64,000 nt of DNA from Hydrogenophilales bacterium 28-61-23 (lineage in GTDB: Bacteria; Pseudomonadota; Gammaproteobacteria; Burkholderiales; Thiobacillaceae): assembly GCA_002281555.1 (NCBI GenBank), contig NCGJ01000003.1, positions 124,001 through 188,000 of the forward strand. Reading direction: 5' to 3'. The notes under the pieces are model-generated. The model was not told the DNA's origin and did no database searches. It saw only the letters and a list, made by a program, of their open reading frames with translations. The first letter of the stretch is position 1. Every line of letters begins with the position of its first letter. Below, in pieces: positions 24,290 to 33,700 of this stretch. The translations under genes were made by a program, and so were the position numbers.

Positions 24290-26253
24290 ATCTGATTTCC
24301 GGCGAAGGCCAACATGGTATCCAGATTACGGTCCTGCTTCAGCGTATCGCGCCGGGTGCGGGCGTGTATCGCCGAAGCCTTGCGCTGCGCATGGCGGCGC
24401 AGGCGTTCGATCCAGAACGGCGGCGGCCCGGCCGGATAGGCCCGGCGCAAGGCGGCCAGCAACATGCCGCCCTGTTCGCGGAACAGCACATCGTCTAGCG
24501 CGACGATGGCGATGGCGCTGCCGGGATCGCCCTGGCGCGCGCAGCGGCCGAACAACTGGCGGTCGATGCGCGCGGAGTCGTGGTATTCGGTCAGGATGAC
24601 ATGCAGGCCGCCCTTTTCCGCGACCATCGGGCCAAGATGAATATCGGTGCCGCGTCCGGCCATGTTGGTGGCGACGGTGACCGCGCCGGGCTGGCCGGCT
24701 TCGGCGACGACCTGGGCTTCGTCGGCATCCTGGCGGGCATTCAGTACCCGATGCGGAATGCCCGCCGCGGTCAGCGCCTCGGCCAGTTGTTCGGACGCTT
24801 CCACCGAACGCGAGCCGATCAGCACCGGCCGGCAGGCGGCAAGGACGCGCCTGGCTTCCAGCGCGACGCGGCGCCATTTTTCCGCCGCGTCGGCGGCGCA
24901 CAGCGTCGGCGGATACGCGCGCAGGCTGGGCCGGTTGGTCGGAATCGCCACCGTTTCCAGCCCGTACACGGCCCAGATCTCGCCGCGCACCTCGTGCGCG
25001 GTGCCGGTCATGCCGGACAGGCGCAGGTAGCGGCGAAAGAAACGCTGGTAGGTGATGCGCGCCAGGGTACGGTTCTGTTCCGACAACGGACAGCCTTCCT
25101 TGGTCTCGATCAGCTGATGCAGACCCTGTTCCCAGGTGCGGCCGGGCAGGATGCGGCCGGTGTATTCGTCGACGATATGCACCTTGTCTTCCGCCACCAG
25201 ATAGTGCTGGTCGCGCTGAAACAGGTGCAGCGCGCGCAGTGCCTGGGAGACCAGATGTTCGCGCCCATGCGCGGCGGTCCAGGCATCGCCGAGTTGATTG
25301 CAACGCGCGGCCAGCGTGGCTTTTCCGGTCTGGCTCAGATGCAGTTCGCGCCGCGCGCTCAACAGCTCGAAATCCTTGCCCGCTTCCAGCCCGCGCGCCA
25401 GTTCCAGCGCCTGAATGTAGACCTTGGGGTCGCCGGCGCTTTCGCCCTTTTCGGCCAGGATCAGCGGCGTGCGCGCCTCGTCGATCAGGATGCTGTCGGC
25501 CTCGTCGACGATGGCGAAATGCAGACCGCGCAACAACAAACCGGTCTTTTGCCGGCCGCCGAGATGCGAACGCACCTTGAGCTGGGCGCGGCTGGCGCGG
25601 CCGCCGGCGGTGACCCGATCCTTTAGGTAATCGAACACCAGTTCCTTGTTGGTGCAGTAGGTCACCTGGCGGGCATAGGCGGCGGCCCGCGCCTCCAGGC
25701 TCAGGCCGGTGACGATGACGCCGACCTCGAGGCCGAAGTAGGCATAGAGCGGGCGCATTTCGTCGGCATCGCGCTCGGCCAGGTAATCGTTGACCGTCAC
25801 CACATGCACAGGCAGGCCGGCCACGCCCGCGATGCAGGCGGCGAGCGCGGCGGTCAGCGTCTTGCCCTCGCCGGTCTGCATTTCGGACAGCTTGCCGGCG
25901 AACAGCGCCGCCGCGCCCATGAGCTGAACGTCGAATGGCGTCATGCCCAGACTGCGCCGGCTCGCCTCGCGCACCAGCGCGAACGCGCGCGCGGCGTCGG
26001 TGGGGGCATCCAGCGCGGCGCGGGCGACGCCGCGCAGGTCGCGGCGGATCGCCGCGTCGTCCAGCGCCGCCACCTCGGCGGACAACGCGCCGGCGGCGCG
26101 CGCCAGATCGCCCAGGCGCGATTTGAACGGGCGCAGTCGATGCCAGAGACCGCCGGCGGCATTGCGCGTCCAGCTGTCGAGCGCGTTTTCCTTGCGATCC
26201 AGGCGCTCCGCGTAAACGCCATGCGCCAGTTCGATCTTGGCAAGCTCAGACAT
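24286..26253 (-). CDS. Short SecA-like preprotein translocase ATPase of the export locus
   Basis: The 655-residue protein contains the SecA motor: Walker A MQTGEGKT (125-132), VVTVNDYLAERDA, the DEAD-box equivalent IVDEADSILIDEARTPLIL, MTGTAHE, and the second motor domain with TNMAGRGTDIHLGP and RQLFGRCARQGD. It is about 240 residues shorter than housekeeping SecA. The C-terminal zinc-binding Cys-rich tail for SecB and lipid contact is missing, and the protein ends RRDTLKQDRNLDTMLAFAGNQI. The start is at 26253, overlapping the M50 gene by 8 bp; an in-frame start at 26334 would lie deep inside that gene. It sits between two adaptor-type genes with overlapping reading frames, so it is a dedicated accessory SecA for a special substrate, most plausibly the giant LEPR-XLL protein. 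Confidence 0.88.
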   Translation of the reverse strand: MSELAKIELAHGVYAERLDRKENALDSWTRNAAGGLWHRLRPFKSRLGDLARAAGALSAEVAALDDAAIRRDLRGVARAALDAPTDAARAFALVREASRRSLGMTPFDVQLMGAAALFAGKLSEMQTGEGKTLTAALAACIAGVAGLPVHVVTVNDYLAERDADEMRPLYAYFGLEVGVIVTGLSLEARAAAYARQVTYCTNKELVFDYLKDRVTAGGRASRAQLKVRSHLGGRQKTGLLLRGLHFAIVDEADSILIDEARTPLILAEKGESAGDPKVYIQALELARGLEAGKDFELLSARRELHLSQTGKATLAARCNQLGDAWTAAHGREHLVSQALRALHLFQRDQHYLVAEDKVHIVDEYTGRILPGRTWEQGLHQLIETKEGCPLSEQNRTLARITYQRFFRRYLRLSGMTGTAHEVRGEIWAVYGLETVAIPTNRPSLRAYPPTLCAADAAEKWRRVALEARRVLAACRPVLIGSRSVEASEQLAEALTAAGIPHRVLNARQDADEAQVVAEAGQPGAVTVATNMAGRGTDIHLGPMVAEKGGLHVILTEYHDSARIDRQLFGRCARQGDPGSAIAIVALDDVLFREQGGMLLAALRRAYPAGPPPFWIERLRRHAQRKASAIHARTRRDTLKQDRNLDTMLAFAGNQI

Positions 26254-28411
26254 GGAAATGCGACAGGAACAATCGACGCAAGGCCTGCCAAATGCGGATG
26301 CCGACCGGTTCCGGCGGATGTTCGAAACGCACATACACGCGGCTGCCGATGAAATCGGCGGGGATTTTCTGCGGTAGCGCCAGTTCGAATTCGAACATCG
26401 ATTCCAGCGTCTTCATGCCTTTCTCGTCGCGCGGATCCATCGCTATCGAGCCGCCGCCGGACTGGCCCAGCGCCGGGCTGGGCAGATCCTTGCCGGCCTT
26501 GGGCACTTCGCGCGCCAGGCGCGCCGGCCAGACCGTCGCCATGTCCTGCGGCAACCTGATTTCGACGCCGCGCGTCGCCAGCCGGACCAGATCGACCTGG
26601 GACTGCGCCACGACGACACGCACCAGCGGCGTGCTTTCGCCCGCTTCCTTGCCCACCACATAGCCGACCACGTCGCCTTTCTTGACGTAGCGCCCGGGCA
26701 TGTCGCCCGGCTGGTCGATCAGCAACACGCCGCTGGCCTGGGCGCGCAGCGTGAGCTGGGCAGCCTCGTCGAGCAGGCGATCCAGCCCGGCCTGTTCGCG
26801 CCGCAGGTCTTCTTCCAGTTGCCCGGCCTGGGCCGGATTCACGCCCCAGGCCGCGTCATAACGCGCACCGGCTTCTTCCACTTTGGCCCGCTGCGCCGCG
26901 ATGCCGGAGGTCAACGCCGGCTCGTGGCTCAACGCGACCACGTCGCCCGCCTTCAGCGCCTGGCCGGAAACCGCCGTCACCCGGGAAATGAAGCCGTTGC
27001 CGCCGGCGCGCAGGATGGCCTGCTCCGGCAGCCAGATCACGCCCTCCGCCTCGGTGTGGCGCGGCAACGGCAGCACGAACAGCAACACCAGCAAAGCCAG
27101 CGCGGCGCCGGCCAGCACCGCGCGCACCCGCGCCGCCCGCGCCGCGTACTGGGGGCCGGTCATCACGGCGGCGAGGCCCTTGTAGATCGGCACGCCCAGG
27201 CTGGCGATCATGCCCCACAGGGCCAGCAGCACGCCGAGGAAGAAGTACTGCTGCGCGACGAAGATGGCGATGCCGAACAACACGAACATCCGGTAGGCGA
27301 AGGCCAGCGGCGCATAGCCCAGGAACCAGCGCCGCTCGCCCGGCGTGGCGGGCGGTGCCTCGCTCTGTTTGACACCGAACACATAACGCTCGGCCAGGTA
27401 TTGCCAATATTTGTTGGCGCGTGTGCCCAGGTTGGGGATCTCGGCCCAGTCGGCCAGCACGTAATAGCCGTCGTAGCGCAACAGCGGATTGGCGTTGAAC
27501 AGCAAGGTGGTGACGCTGGCCAGGACGATGGCGTTATAGGTCAGCGAACGCGCCAGGCCCGGTTCCAGCAATATCCACAGGTAGAACGCCAGCGCGGCGA
27601 TGAACAACTCGGCCAACATGCCCGCCGCACCGACCAGCATGCGGTCGGTCTTGTTGACGAAGGCGGAGGAACTGGACGCCTCGACATAGGGAATCGGGAA
27701 GAACACCAGCAGCATGATGCCCATCTCGTGCACCTCGCCGCCGCGCGCGCGGGTCGCCAGGCCATGCCCCATCTCATGGCAGGCTTTGATCAGCGGAAAC
27801 ACCACGGCCATGATCAACAGGTTGTCGAAGGCCAGCATCTGCTCGCCGAAGTTCTCGGTCAGGTCGGGCCAATACAACGGCGCCAGCGCCAGCGCCGGCA
27901 ACACCACGGCCAGCCAGAGCATGGCGCCCCGGATGCCGATCAACGGGCGCAACCATCTGAGCATGCCGACCAGCACCCGGTCCGGATCCCAGAGCGGAAA
28001 GCGCAGCGAGATCGGATTCATGAAACGGCCCATGAACTTGCGCCGCTTTTCCTTGCCGCGCCGCTCGAACAGCTCCGCCACATCCGGGTCGACGTCGCAC
28101 TGGATCAGATCGGACGCGTGCAATTGGCCGAGCAGTTTGATGACCTCTTCCTGCGCCGGCGTGTCGTCGGCAAGCCGGTCGGTGAGCCGCTTCCAGACCG
28201 AGGCCATGTCGCGCTTGCCATCCATCAGGCTGATCACCCGATACGAGGCCGGGTTGAAGCGGTGGTACTTGCCCGCCACCCGGTCTTCCATCACATACCA
28301 GACCTCGCCCCGATAGGCGTGGCGATGGATGCGGACATGGCCGCGCAAGCGCGGCCGCAAGTGGGCGACGCGATACCAGTTGGTCGAAAGCAGCGCGGTG
28401 GTGTTGCTCAT
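26246..28411 (-). CDS. Fusion of PqqD-like domain, M50/site-2-protease-type membrane domain and HlyD-like adaptor
   Basis: The 721-residue protein has three parts. Residues 20-110 (GEVWYVMEDRVAGKYHRFNP, then SLMDGKRDMASVWKRL) resemble a PqqD-type peptide-recognition domain. A polytopic membrane part of about 160-470 contains HEMGH (His212, Glu213, His216) and the third metal-ligand motif NPLLRYDGYY (Asp314), as in M50 intramembrane metalloproteases. The C-terminal part (480-721) is an adaptor-like lipoyl/coiled-coil/barrel domain (GGNGFISRVTAVSGQALKAG, then GVLLIDQPGDMPGRYVKKGD). The motif HExxH is intact, so it may be an active protease. Its stop overlaps the SecA start by 8 bp, and it starts 10 bp after the GAF-HlyD gene. 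It could bind or process the substrate protein during export. Fused M50-HlyD proteins occur in other genomes but their role is little known. Confidence 0.85.
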   Translation of the reverse strand: MSNTTALLSTNWYRVAHLRPRLRGHVRIHRHAYRGEVWYVMEDRVAGKYHRFNPASYRVISLMDGKRDMASVWKRLTDRLADDTPAQEEVIKLLGQLHASDLIQCDVDPDVAELFERRGKEKRRKFMGRFMNPISLRFPLWDPDRVLVGMLRWLRPLIGIRGAMLWLAVVLPALALAPLYWPDLTENFGEQMLAFDNLLIMAVVFPLIKACHEMGHGLATRARGGEVHEMGIMLLVFFPIPYVEASSSSAFVNKTDRMLVGAAGMLAELFIAALAFYLWILLEPGLARSLTYNAIVLASVTTLLFNANPLLRYDGYYVLADWAEIPNLGTRANKYWQYLAERYVFGVKQSEAPPATPGERRWFLGYAPLAFAYRMFVLFGIAIFVAQQYFFLGVLLALWGMIASLGVPIYKGLAAVMTGPQYAARAARVRAVLAGAALALLVLLFVLPLPRHTEAEGVIWLPEQAILRAGGNGFISRVTAVSGQALKAGDVVALSHEPALTSGIAAQRAKVEEAGARYDAAWGVNPAQAGQLEEDLRREQAGLDRLLDEAAQLTLRAQASGVLLIDQPGDMPGRYVKKGDVVGYVVGKEAGESTPLVRVVVAQSQVDLVRLATRGVEIRLPQDMATVWPARLAREVPKAGKDLPSPALGQSGGGSIAMDPRDEKGMKTLESMFEFELALPQKIPADFIGSRVYVRFEHPPEPVGIRIWQALRRLFLSHFHV

Positions 28412-28421
28412 GGTCGGCGGC

Positions 28422-30287
28422 TTACAGCAACCATTCCCATGACTTGAGGCGCAGCCAGTCGGTGAAGCGATGCGTCCATATCCACAGCAGGCTGCGCTGG
28501 CCGGCCTCGACCTTGCCGACGCCCTCCATGCCGGGGCGCATCTTGGCCGCGCTGTTGGCTGCCAGCTTGGCGACGTCCTTGGCCAACTCGGCCTCGACGC
28601 GGAAATAATTGCGCCCTTCCTCGGCCACCGACACCGGCGTCACTCGCTTGACCTTGAGCGGGAAGGCCTGGCCCGGCAGGCTGGTCAGCACCAGTTCGCC
28701 GGCCTGGCCGACGCGGACATGGGCGATGTCGCGTTCGTCCACCTTCAGAATCACGCGCCAGGCATCCAGCGGCGCCAGTTCGAACAGCACCTTGCCCTGT
28801 TCCACCGGCGAACCCAGTTCCTGGGACAGATCGCCACGCACGACAACGCCGTCGAACGGCGCGACGACCTGCACCCGGCCAAGTTTTTCCAGCGCCAGAT
28901 CGAGCTGCGCGCGCGCCTGATTGGCCTGCGCCGAAGCCAGGCGCAAGGCCACCCGGTCGTTGTTGGCCATGGCTTCGCGCTCCTTGCGCACGGAAACCTC
29001 CAGCTCGGCCTCCCAGCGCACCCGTTCCAGTTTGAGATCCTTGTCTTCCAATACCGCCAGAAGCTGGCCCTGCTTGACCACATCGCCGGCCCGCGCCGGC
29101 GCTTCCCGGATGTAACCCTGGAACGGCGCCACGGCCACGCGCTGAATGGCGCCCTCGACCGCCGCCTGCGAACCGACCCGGTAATCGGCCGGATACAGCG
29201 CCAGGAAGGCCAGCAACAAAAACGATGCCAGCGCCAGCAGCTTGACGCCCGGACGCGAGGTATCGGTGATCCGGCGCAACAGTCTTTCCCAACTGCGCCG
29301 GCCATGCCGGAACAGATTTTCCTCGGCGGTCAGCTTGAGCTCGAAAATCGGCGCCAGCGTCAAGGCCAGGGTTTCCAGGGCATCCAGATCGTCCGGCGTG
29401 AACGGCGCATCGCGTTCCAGCAGCCAGACGCCGACGACGCGATTGCCCGCTTCCAGCGGCAGCGCGCATAACGCCGCGCAGCCGGCTTCATTGCCATAGT
29501 GGCGTAACGCGGCGGTAATCAGCGTGGCGCCCTCGTCCGGCTCCGGCAACACCACCTTGGCGCGCTGATCGAACGCCTCGTTCATCGCCAACGCGGCCAG
29601 GTTGACCAGATTCGCCTTTTCATCGAAGTTGGCCGAATGCGACACCGCCGCGACGCGCACGGTCTTGCCCTTTTCCAGGCCCAATTGCACCTGATGGCAA
29701 TCGAACCGTTGCGCCAGGCGATTCACCACGGCCAGCGCCGATTTGTGGAAATCGCTTTCCGACAAAGCCGCCAGCGCCAGATCGAACAGGAAAGTGGAAC
29801 GCTCCAGCCGCGTATCCTGCTCGCCCAGCGATTGCCGGTTGTGCAGGTCGATCAACCAGCCGGCGCCCCAGTGCAGCAGACGCATGGCATGGGTCAACGC
29901 GGCTTCGTCGGCCGCGGTCAGATCGAGCACGACGGCGCCGAAAACGACATCGCCGCTGTCCAGCGGGTAGGCGAACCGGGTCTGGCCGCCAGCATCGCGA
30001 CGCACCACGCCCTCGCGTTTGATCAGCGCATCCTGCGCGATATCGCCGAGATAACTGAGATCGGTATCGCCCGGCCAGACCGCCGCCGGCGCATAACTGC
30101 CATCCTGCTCCCGCAACAGCAGCAGCCCGCTATGCACGCGCTGCAGCATCCGGCAAAGCAGCGGCAACCAGGCCTGGCACAACTGCTCGGCGGTGCGCGC
30201 CCGCGCCAGGGCCAGCCAGTAATCGACCGGGGCCGTCTCGCGTGTTTGTCCAGACACGGTTTCTTCGTTACGCGACTGCATCGGCAT
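28422..30287 (-). CDS. GAF-domain / HlyD fusion membrane adaptor
   Basis: The 621-residue protein has two GAF-like sensory domains in the cytoplasm (about 25-150 and 160-325, the second with LALAALSESDFHKSALAVVN and AALCALPLEAGNRVVGVWLL), one membrane helix (about 353-370, LLALASFLLLAFLALYP) and a HlyD-type periplasmic part. That part has lipoyl halves VAPFQGYIREAPARAGDVVK and VVAPFDGVVVRGDLSQELG, a long coiled coil between them and a C-terminal barrel. The end (LRLKSWEWLL) is hydrophobic. A GAF domain on the cytosolic side of an adaptor suggests that export is tuned by a small ligand such as a nucleotide or amino acid. It is the first gene of the four-gene export string (GAF-HlyD, M50-HlyD, SecA, adaptor), spaced 10 bp or less or overlapping throughout. 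Confidence 0.85.
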   Translation of the reverse strand: MPMQSRNEETVSGQTRETAPVDYWLALARARTAEQLCQAWLPLLCRMLQRVHSGLLLLREQDGSYAPAAVWPGDTDLSYLGDIAQDALIKREGVVRRDAGGQTRFAYPLDSGDVVFGAVVLDLTAADEAALTHAMRLLHWGAGWLIDLHNRQSLGEQDTRLERSTFLFDLALAALSESDFHKSALAVVNRLAQRFDCHQVQLGLEKGKTVRVAAVSHSANFDEKANLVNLAALAMNEAFDQRAKVVLPEPDEGATLITAALRHYGNEAGCAALCALPLEAGNRVVGVWLLERDAPFTPDDLDALETLALTLAPIFELKLTAEENLFRHGRRSWERLLRRITDTSRPGVKLLALASFLLLAFLALYPADYRVGSQAAVEGAIQRVAVAPFQGYIREAPARAGDVVKQGQLLAVLEDKDLKLERVRWEAELEVSVRKEREAMANNDRVALRLASAQANQARAQLDLALEKLGRVQVVAPFDGVVVRGDLSQELGSPVEQGKVLFELAPLDAWRVILKVDERDIAHVRVGQAGELVLTSLPGQAFPLKVKRVTPVSVAEEGRNYFRVEAELAKDVAKLAANSAAKMRPGMEGVGKVEAGQRSLLWIWTHRFTDWLRLKSWEWLL

Positions 30288-30385
30288 GGTTTTCTGGTGT
30301 GTATGAGTTGGCGGCGGTTGCGCGGCGCCCGCCCGCCGGTCGATGTTACTTCAGTCCAGCCCGCCGCCGCGTCGGGCTACGTGAA

Positions 30386-30423
30386 CAACAAAACGCCCCA
30401 GTCCGTGTAGCGGAACCGGGGCG
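30386..30423 (-). terminator. Rho-independent terminator between DUF3467 gene and export operon
   Basis: Read on the minus strand, CGCCCCGGTTCCG pairs with CGGACTGGGGCG (30423-30411 and 30405-30394, one bulge/mismatch) and is followed by TTTTGTTG (30393-30386). It would stop transcripts coming from the giant gene and DUF3467 before GAF-HlyD, or let only part read through. Confidence 0.7.
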
Positions 30424-30444
30424 CGGGCCAGGCCGGGCGGCGGG

Positions 30445-30726
30445 TTACTTCAATTCGCCATAGCGGCTTTCATACTCGGTCATCAACTTGCCCATCAGAT
30501 CGGCTAGGCGTTTGGCCGCGAACGGACTCATCACGATGCGATGCGCCAGCTCGATTTCGACTTCCGGACTCGCCCGGTCCCAACTGGTATTCAGCCCGAA
30601 GTTCAGCACCACTTCTTCCTTGGTGCTGTTGGCGTTGGCGAAGTTGACGTAGGAACTCTTCAGATGCTCCACGTTCCACTTCACTTTTGGGCCTTGAGCC
30701 TCTGGGGCCTTCTTGGCATCCGTCAT
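30445..30726 (-). CDS. DUF3467 family protein
   Basis: The 93-residue protein starts at ATG 30726 (AGGAG box 9 bp before it); an in-frame start at 30774 is not supported. It has the DUF3467 pattern: a short N-terminal tail, then YVNFANANSTKEEVVLNFGL, the charged EVEIELAHRIVMSPFAAKRLADLM segment and a C-terminal helix. These small proteins occur in many bacteria and archaea with unknown function. Here it follows the giant gene after 47 bp and precedes the terminator, so it is likely co-transcribed with the substrate rather than with the export machine. A chaperone-like role for the long polypeptide is conceivable but is inference only. Confidence 0.85.
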   Translation of the reverse strand: MTDAKKAPEAQGPKVKWNVEHLKSSYVNFANANSTKEEVVLNFGLNTSWDRASPEVEIELAHRIVMSPFAAKRLADLMGKLMTEYESRYGELK

Positions 30727-30773
30727 TGTGATTTCTCCTTTTCTCACGTTATGGGGAAATGCCCCCAATTCCA

Positions 30774-33700
30774 TTACATCTTGGCGCCGATTTTGACGGC
30801 CGGCAGACTAAGTTTCCAGTTGTTGAGTTTACGCGCCGCAGGCTTGTCCTGATTACCGCTCAGCCACTGATTGACCCAGGCGGACTGCGTATTCTGCCCA
30901 AGCATGAAGTCCGATCCCCAGCCAGCCGGATTGATGGCCGGTTTCTTGGCCACCACAGGCGGCGGCAGCTTGACCTTGACCGCGCCGTCGGTGGGATCGC
31001 TACCGGGTTGCGGGGCGGGATTCAGCGTCAGCCAGGTTTCGTTCAACGCGGTGGATTGCAGATCGATGGCCAGATCGCCCCTGGCATTCGCGCTGACCTT
31101 GAACACCAGTTCCAGCAGGCTGCCCGAACCGCCCGCCATGGCCTCCATGCGGGACATGTCGATACCGATACGGCCCGGCACGCTCACGTCCTTGACGAAG
31201 TACTGGAAGTCCTGGGTCAGGCCGCCCAGCCGCACCTCGACCAGTTCCAGATTGTCGGCGGGATAGACCAGGGTCAGTTCCACCGACTCCAGACCGGCGG
31301 CGGTATCCAGATTGACTGGCACCACCACGGTTTCGCCCGGCTTGGCGTCGACGCTGGAAACGCTGACGAACGGGTCCGGGCCGCTGAAGGTCAGCGTCAT
31401 CCCCTTCGGGATGGCGGGAATCTCGGGACGGTCCACACCCATGACCTCGGACAGGACACGTTGCGCATCCAGGGAGGTCAACGCGCTGTTGCCGTTGATA
31501 TCCGCGACCACGGTCGGATCGACCAGCGGATAAGCGCCGAAGCCGGAATCCAGCCTCACCACCGCGCGCTGGATACGTTGCACATCCAGCGTGGAGTACT
31601 TGGCATTGCCGCTGGCGTCGCCGACGTAGGCGGCCAGATGCAGGCCGTCGTCGTCGCGCACTGCCGCGCCGGTATCCAGCAGGATGTCCTTGAGGTCGAG
31701 CACCTGCTTGGCGCCATAAGGCGCGGTACTTGGCACGTTGGCGATCAACCGGACCAGCTCGGTACTGCCGGCGCCCAGAACAGCGCTCAGTTGCACCGTG
31801 ATGCGAACCTGGCCCGCCGTGCCGAAATCGGCGCTGACGGTGCTGCCGGCGGGCACGCCGGCGCCACCGGTCACGCCGGTGATGTTCAGCAGGCTGGCGT
31901 CATAGGCCAGGGTAAAGGCCACCTGGCTCGCGCCGGCGGCGCCGGCGATCAGGATCGGCACACCGGCCGAGGTGGCCGGAACATCGGCGGCCTGGCCGGG
32001 GCCGCGGCTGAATTCGCCGAGGCTCATGACCGCGCCGCTGCCGCTGATCGCGAACGTGGTGCTGTAACTGTCGCCCGCCACGCCATCCCGGTTGCCGTCC
32101 AGCAAGCCGCCGAGGTTATCGACGAAAGCATTGGCGCGGCTATCCAGGGTCAACGAGTAGGCGCCATTGGCGAGCAGACCGTTGGTCTTCACGAAAGTGA
32201 GACCCATATGGTCGGCGTCCATGACCACGCTGCCCGCCACCGTGCGACCGGCGGCATCCTTGAGCCTCAGGTCGGCCGCGCCGCGGTTGTATACGGCGGA
32301 GTCGTACAGGTTGAGCAGTTCAGGCACGTAGGCGCGGTTGAAGTTGACCTTGAAGCCGGTGGCGGTCGCCTGCGCATCGGTCACCTTGAGGGTGCCGGCC
32401 TGAACGTTCACCGCGCGGCTGGCCGCGTAGCTGCCGTCCTCGTCGCTGGCGGTGACGTCGACCGTGTAGTCGCCCGGGAGGGCGTAACGATGGGCGAGAT
32501 CGCCGCTTGCAGAGCCGAGCAGGCTGCTGCTGCCGTCGCCCCAGTTCACCGTCCAGCCGGTGATGGCATCCATGCCCGGGTCGCTGGCGGACAGGCCCAG
32601 GATGAAGTCCTGGTCGTCGGTCACGCTGGCGGGGCCGGCCAGGGCCAGGGTCGGATCGACGTTGTTCACCGTGACGGTGAAGGCGCGATCCGCCGTGGAA
32701 CCGGCGCTATCCGTCACCCGCAGCGTGAAGCCCAGGCTGGCGTCGCCATCCAGGGCGGCCCACGCGAACTGGCCGCTGCTGGCGTCGATGGTCGCGCCAT
32801 GGGCATCGCCGACCAGGCTGTAGACCAGGCCGTCGCCGGCATCGTCGTGGCCCATGGCGTTGAAGCCGACCATGCCGCCCTCATCCAGCGCGAGGTCGGC
32901 GATGGCGTCCAGCGTCGGTTTGGCGTTGACGCCGAAATCGGCGTCGGCAACCAGGCCGCTGCTCATGAACACGTCGAAGAAGCTGTCGGTGGTGTACGCC
33001 CAGCCAGCCTGGCCCATCAGCGTGGCGCGATAGGCGCCGGGGCCGACATCGTCGAAGCGGTAATTGCCGTCGATGTCGGTCACCGCGCTGTGTTCGCCCG
33101 CATCCAGCAGTCCGTTGGCGTCGCCGTCGAGGAAGACGGTCCAGCCGCCAAGGCTCGCTTCGCCGGCATCCTGCGTGTCATCGGCATCCAGATCGTGGAA
33201 CACCGTGCCACCGATGCTGCCCAGCGCGAAGTTGCCGAAGTCCGCATCGATTGCCTGTTCGCCGGCGCCGAGCGTCAGCGCGTATACGCCGGGCGCGGCG
33301 AGCGGATGGATTGCGCCATCGCCCACGGTGGTTCCGCCATCGCCAGGCAGGGCCGCGCCTTCCAGCGCCAGGATGGCTTCCGCCAGGGCCAGCATATCGA
33401 CGCGGGCGAAATCGAGGCCGGTGTTGGCGACGTTGTCGAACTCGTCATCGCCGTCGTTGACCCAGACGCTGCTGCTATCCAGCAAGCCGGTGAATTCGCC
33501 CAGACTCAGGCGGCGGCCCAGATGATCCAGGGCCAGATCCTGAGCCAGGGTGGCGACACCGGCCATGTACGCGCTGGCCTGGCTGGTGCCGAACATGGTG
33601 CGGGTGCCGCCGTTGTAGTTGGCGCCCACCATGCGGGTGCCGGGAGCCAGCACATCCATCAGCGCATCGTCGCGCTGGCCGAAGGCGGCCAGGCGATCGG

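Noticed and set aside
26819-28447. Plus-strand ORF of 542 codons opposite the M50-HlyD gene
   Set aside because: It is a His/Gln/Gly-rich shadow frame without domains.
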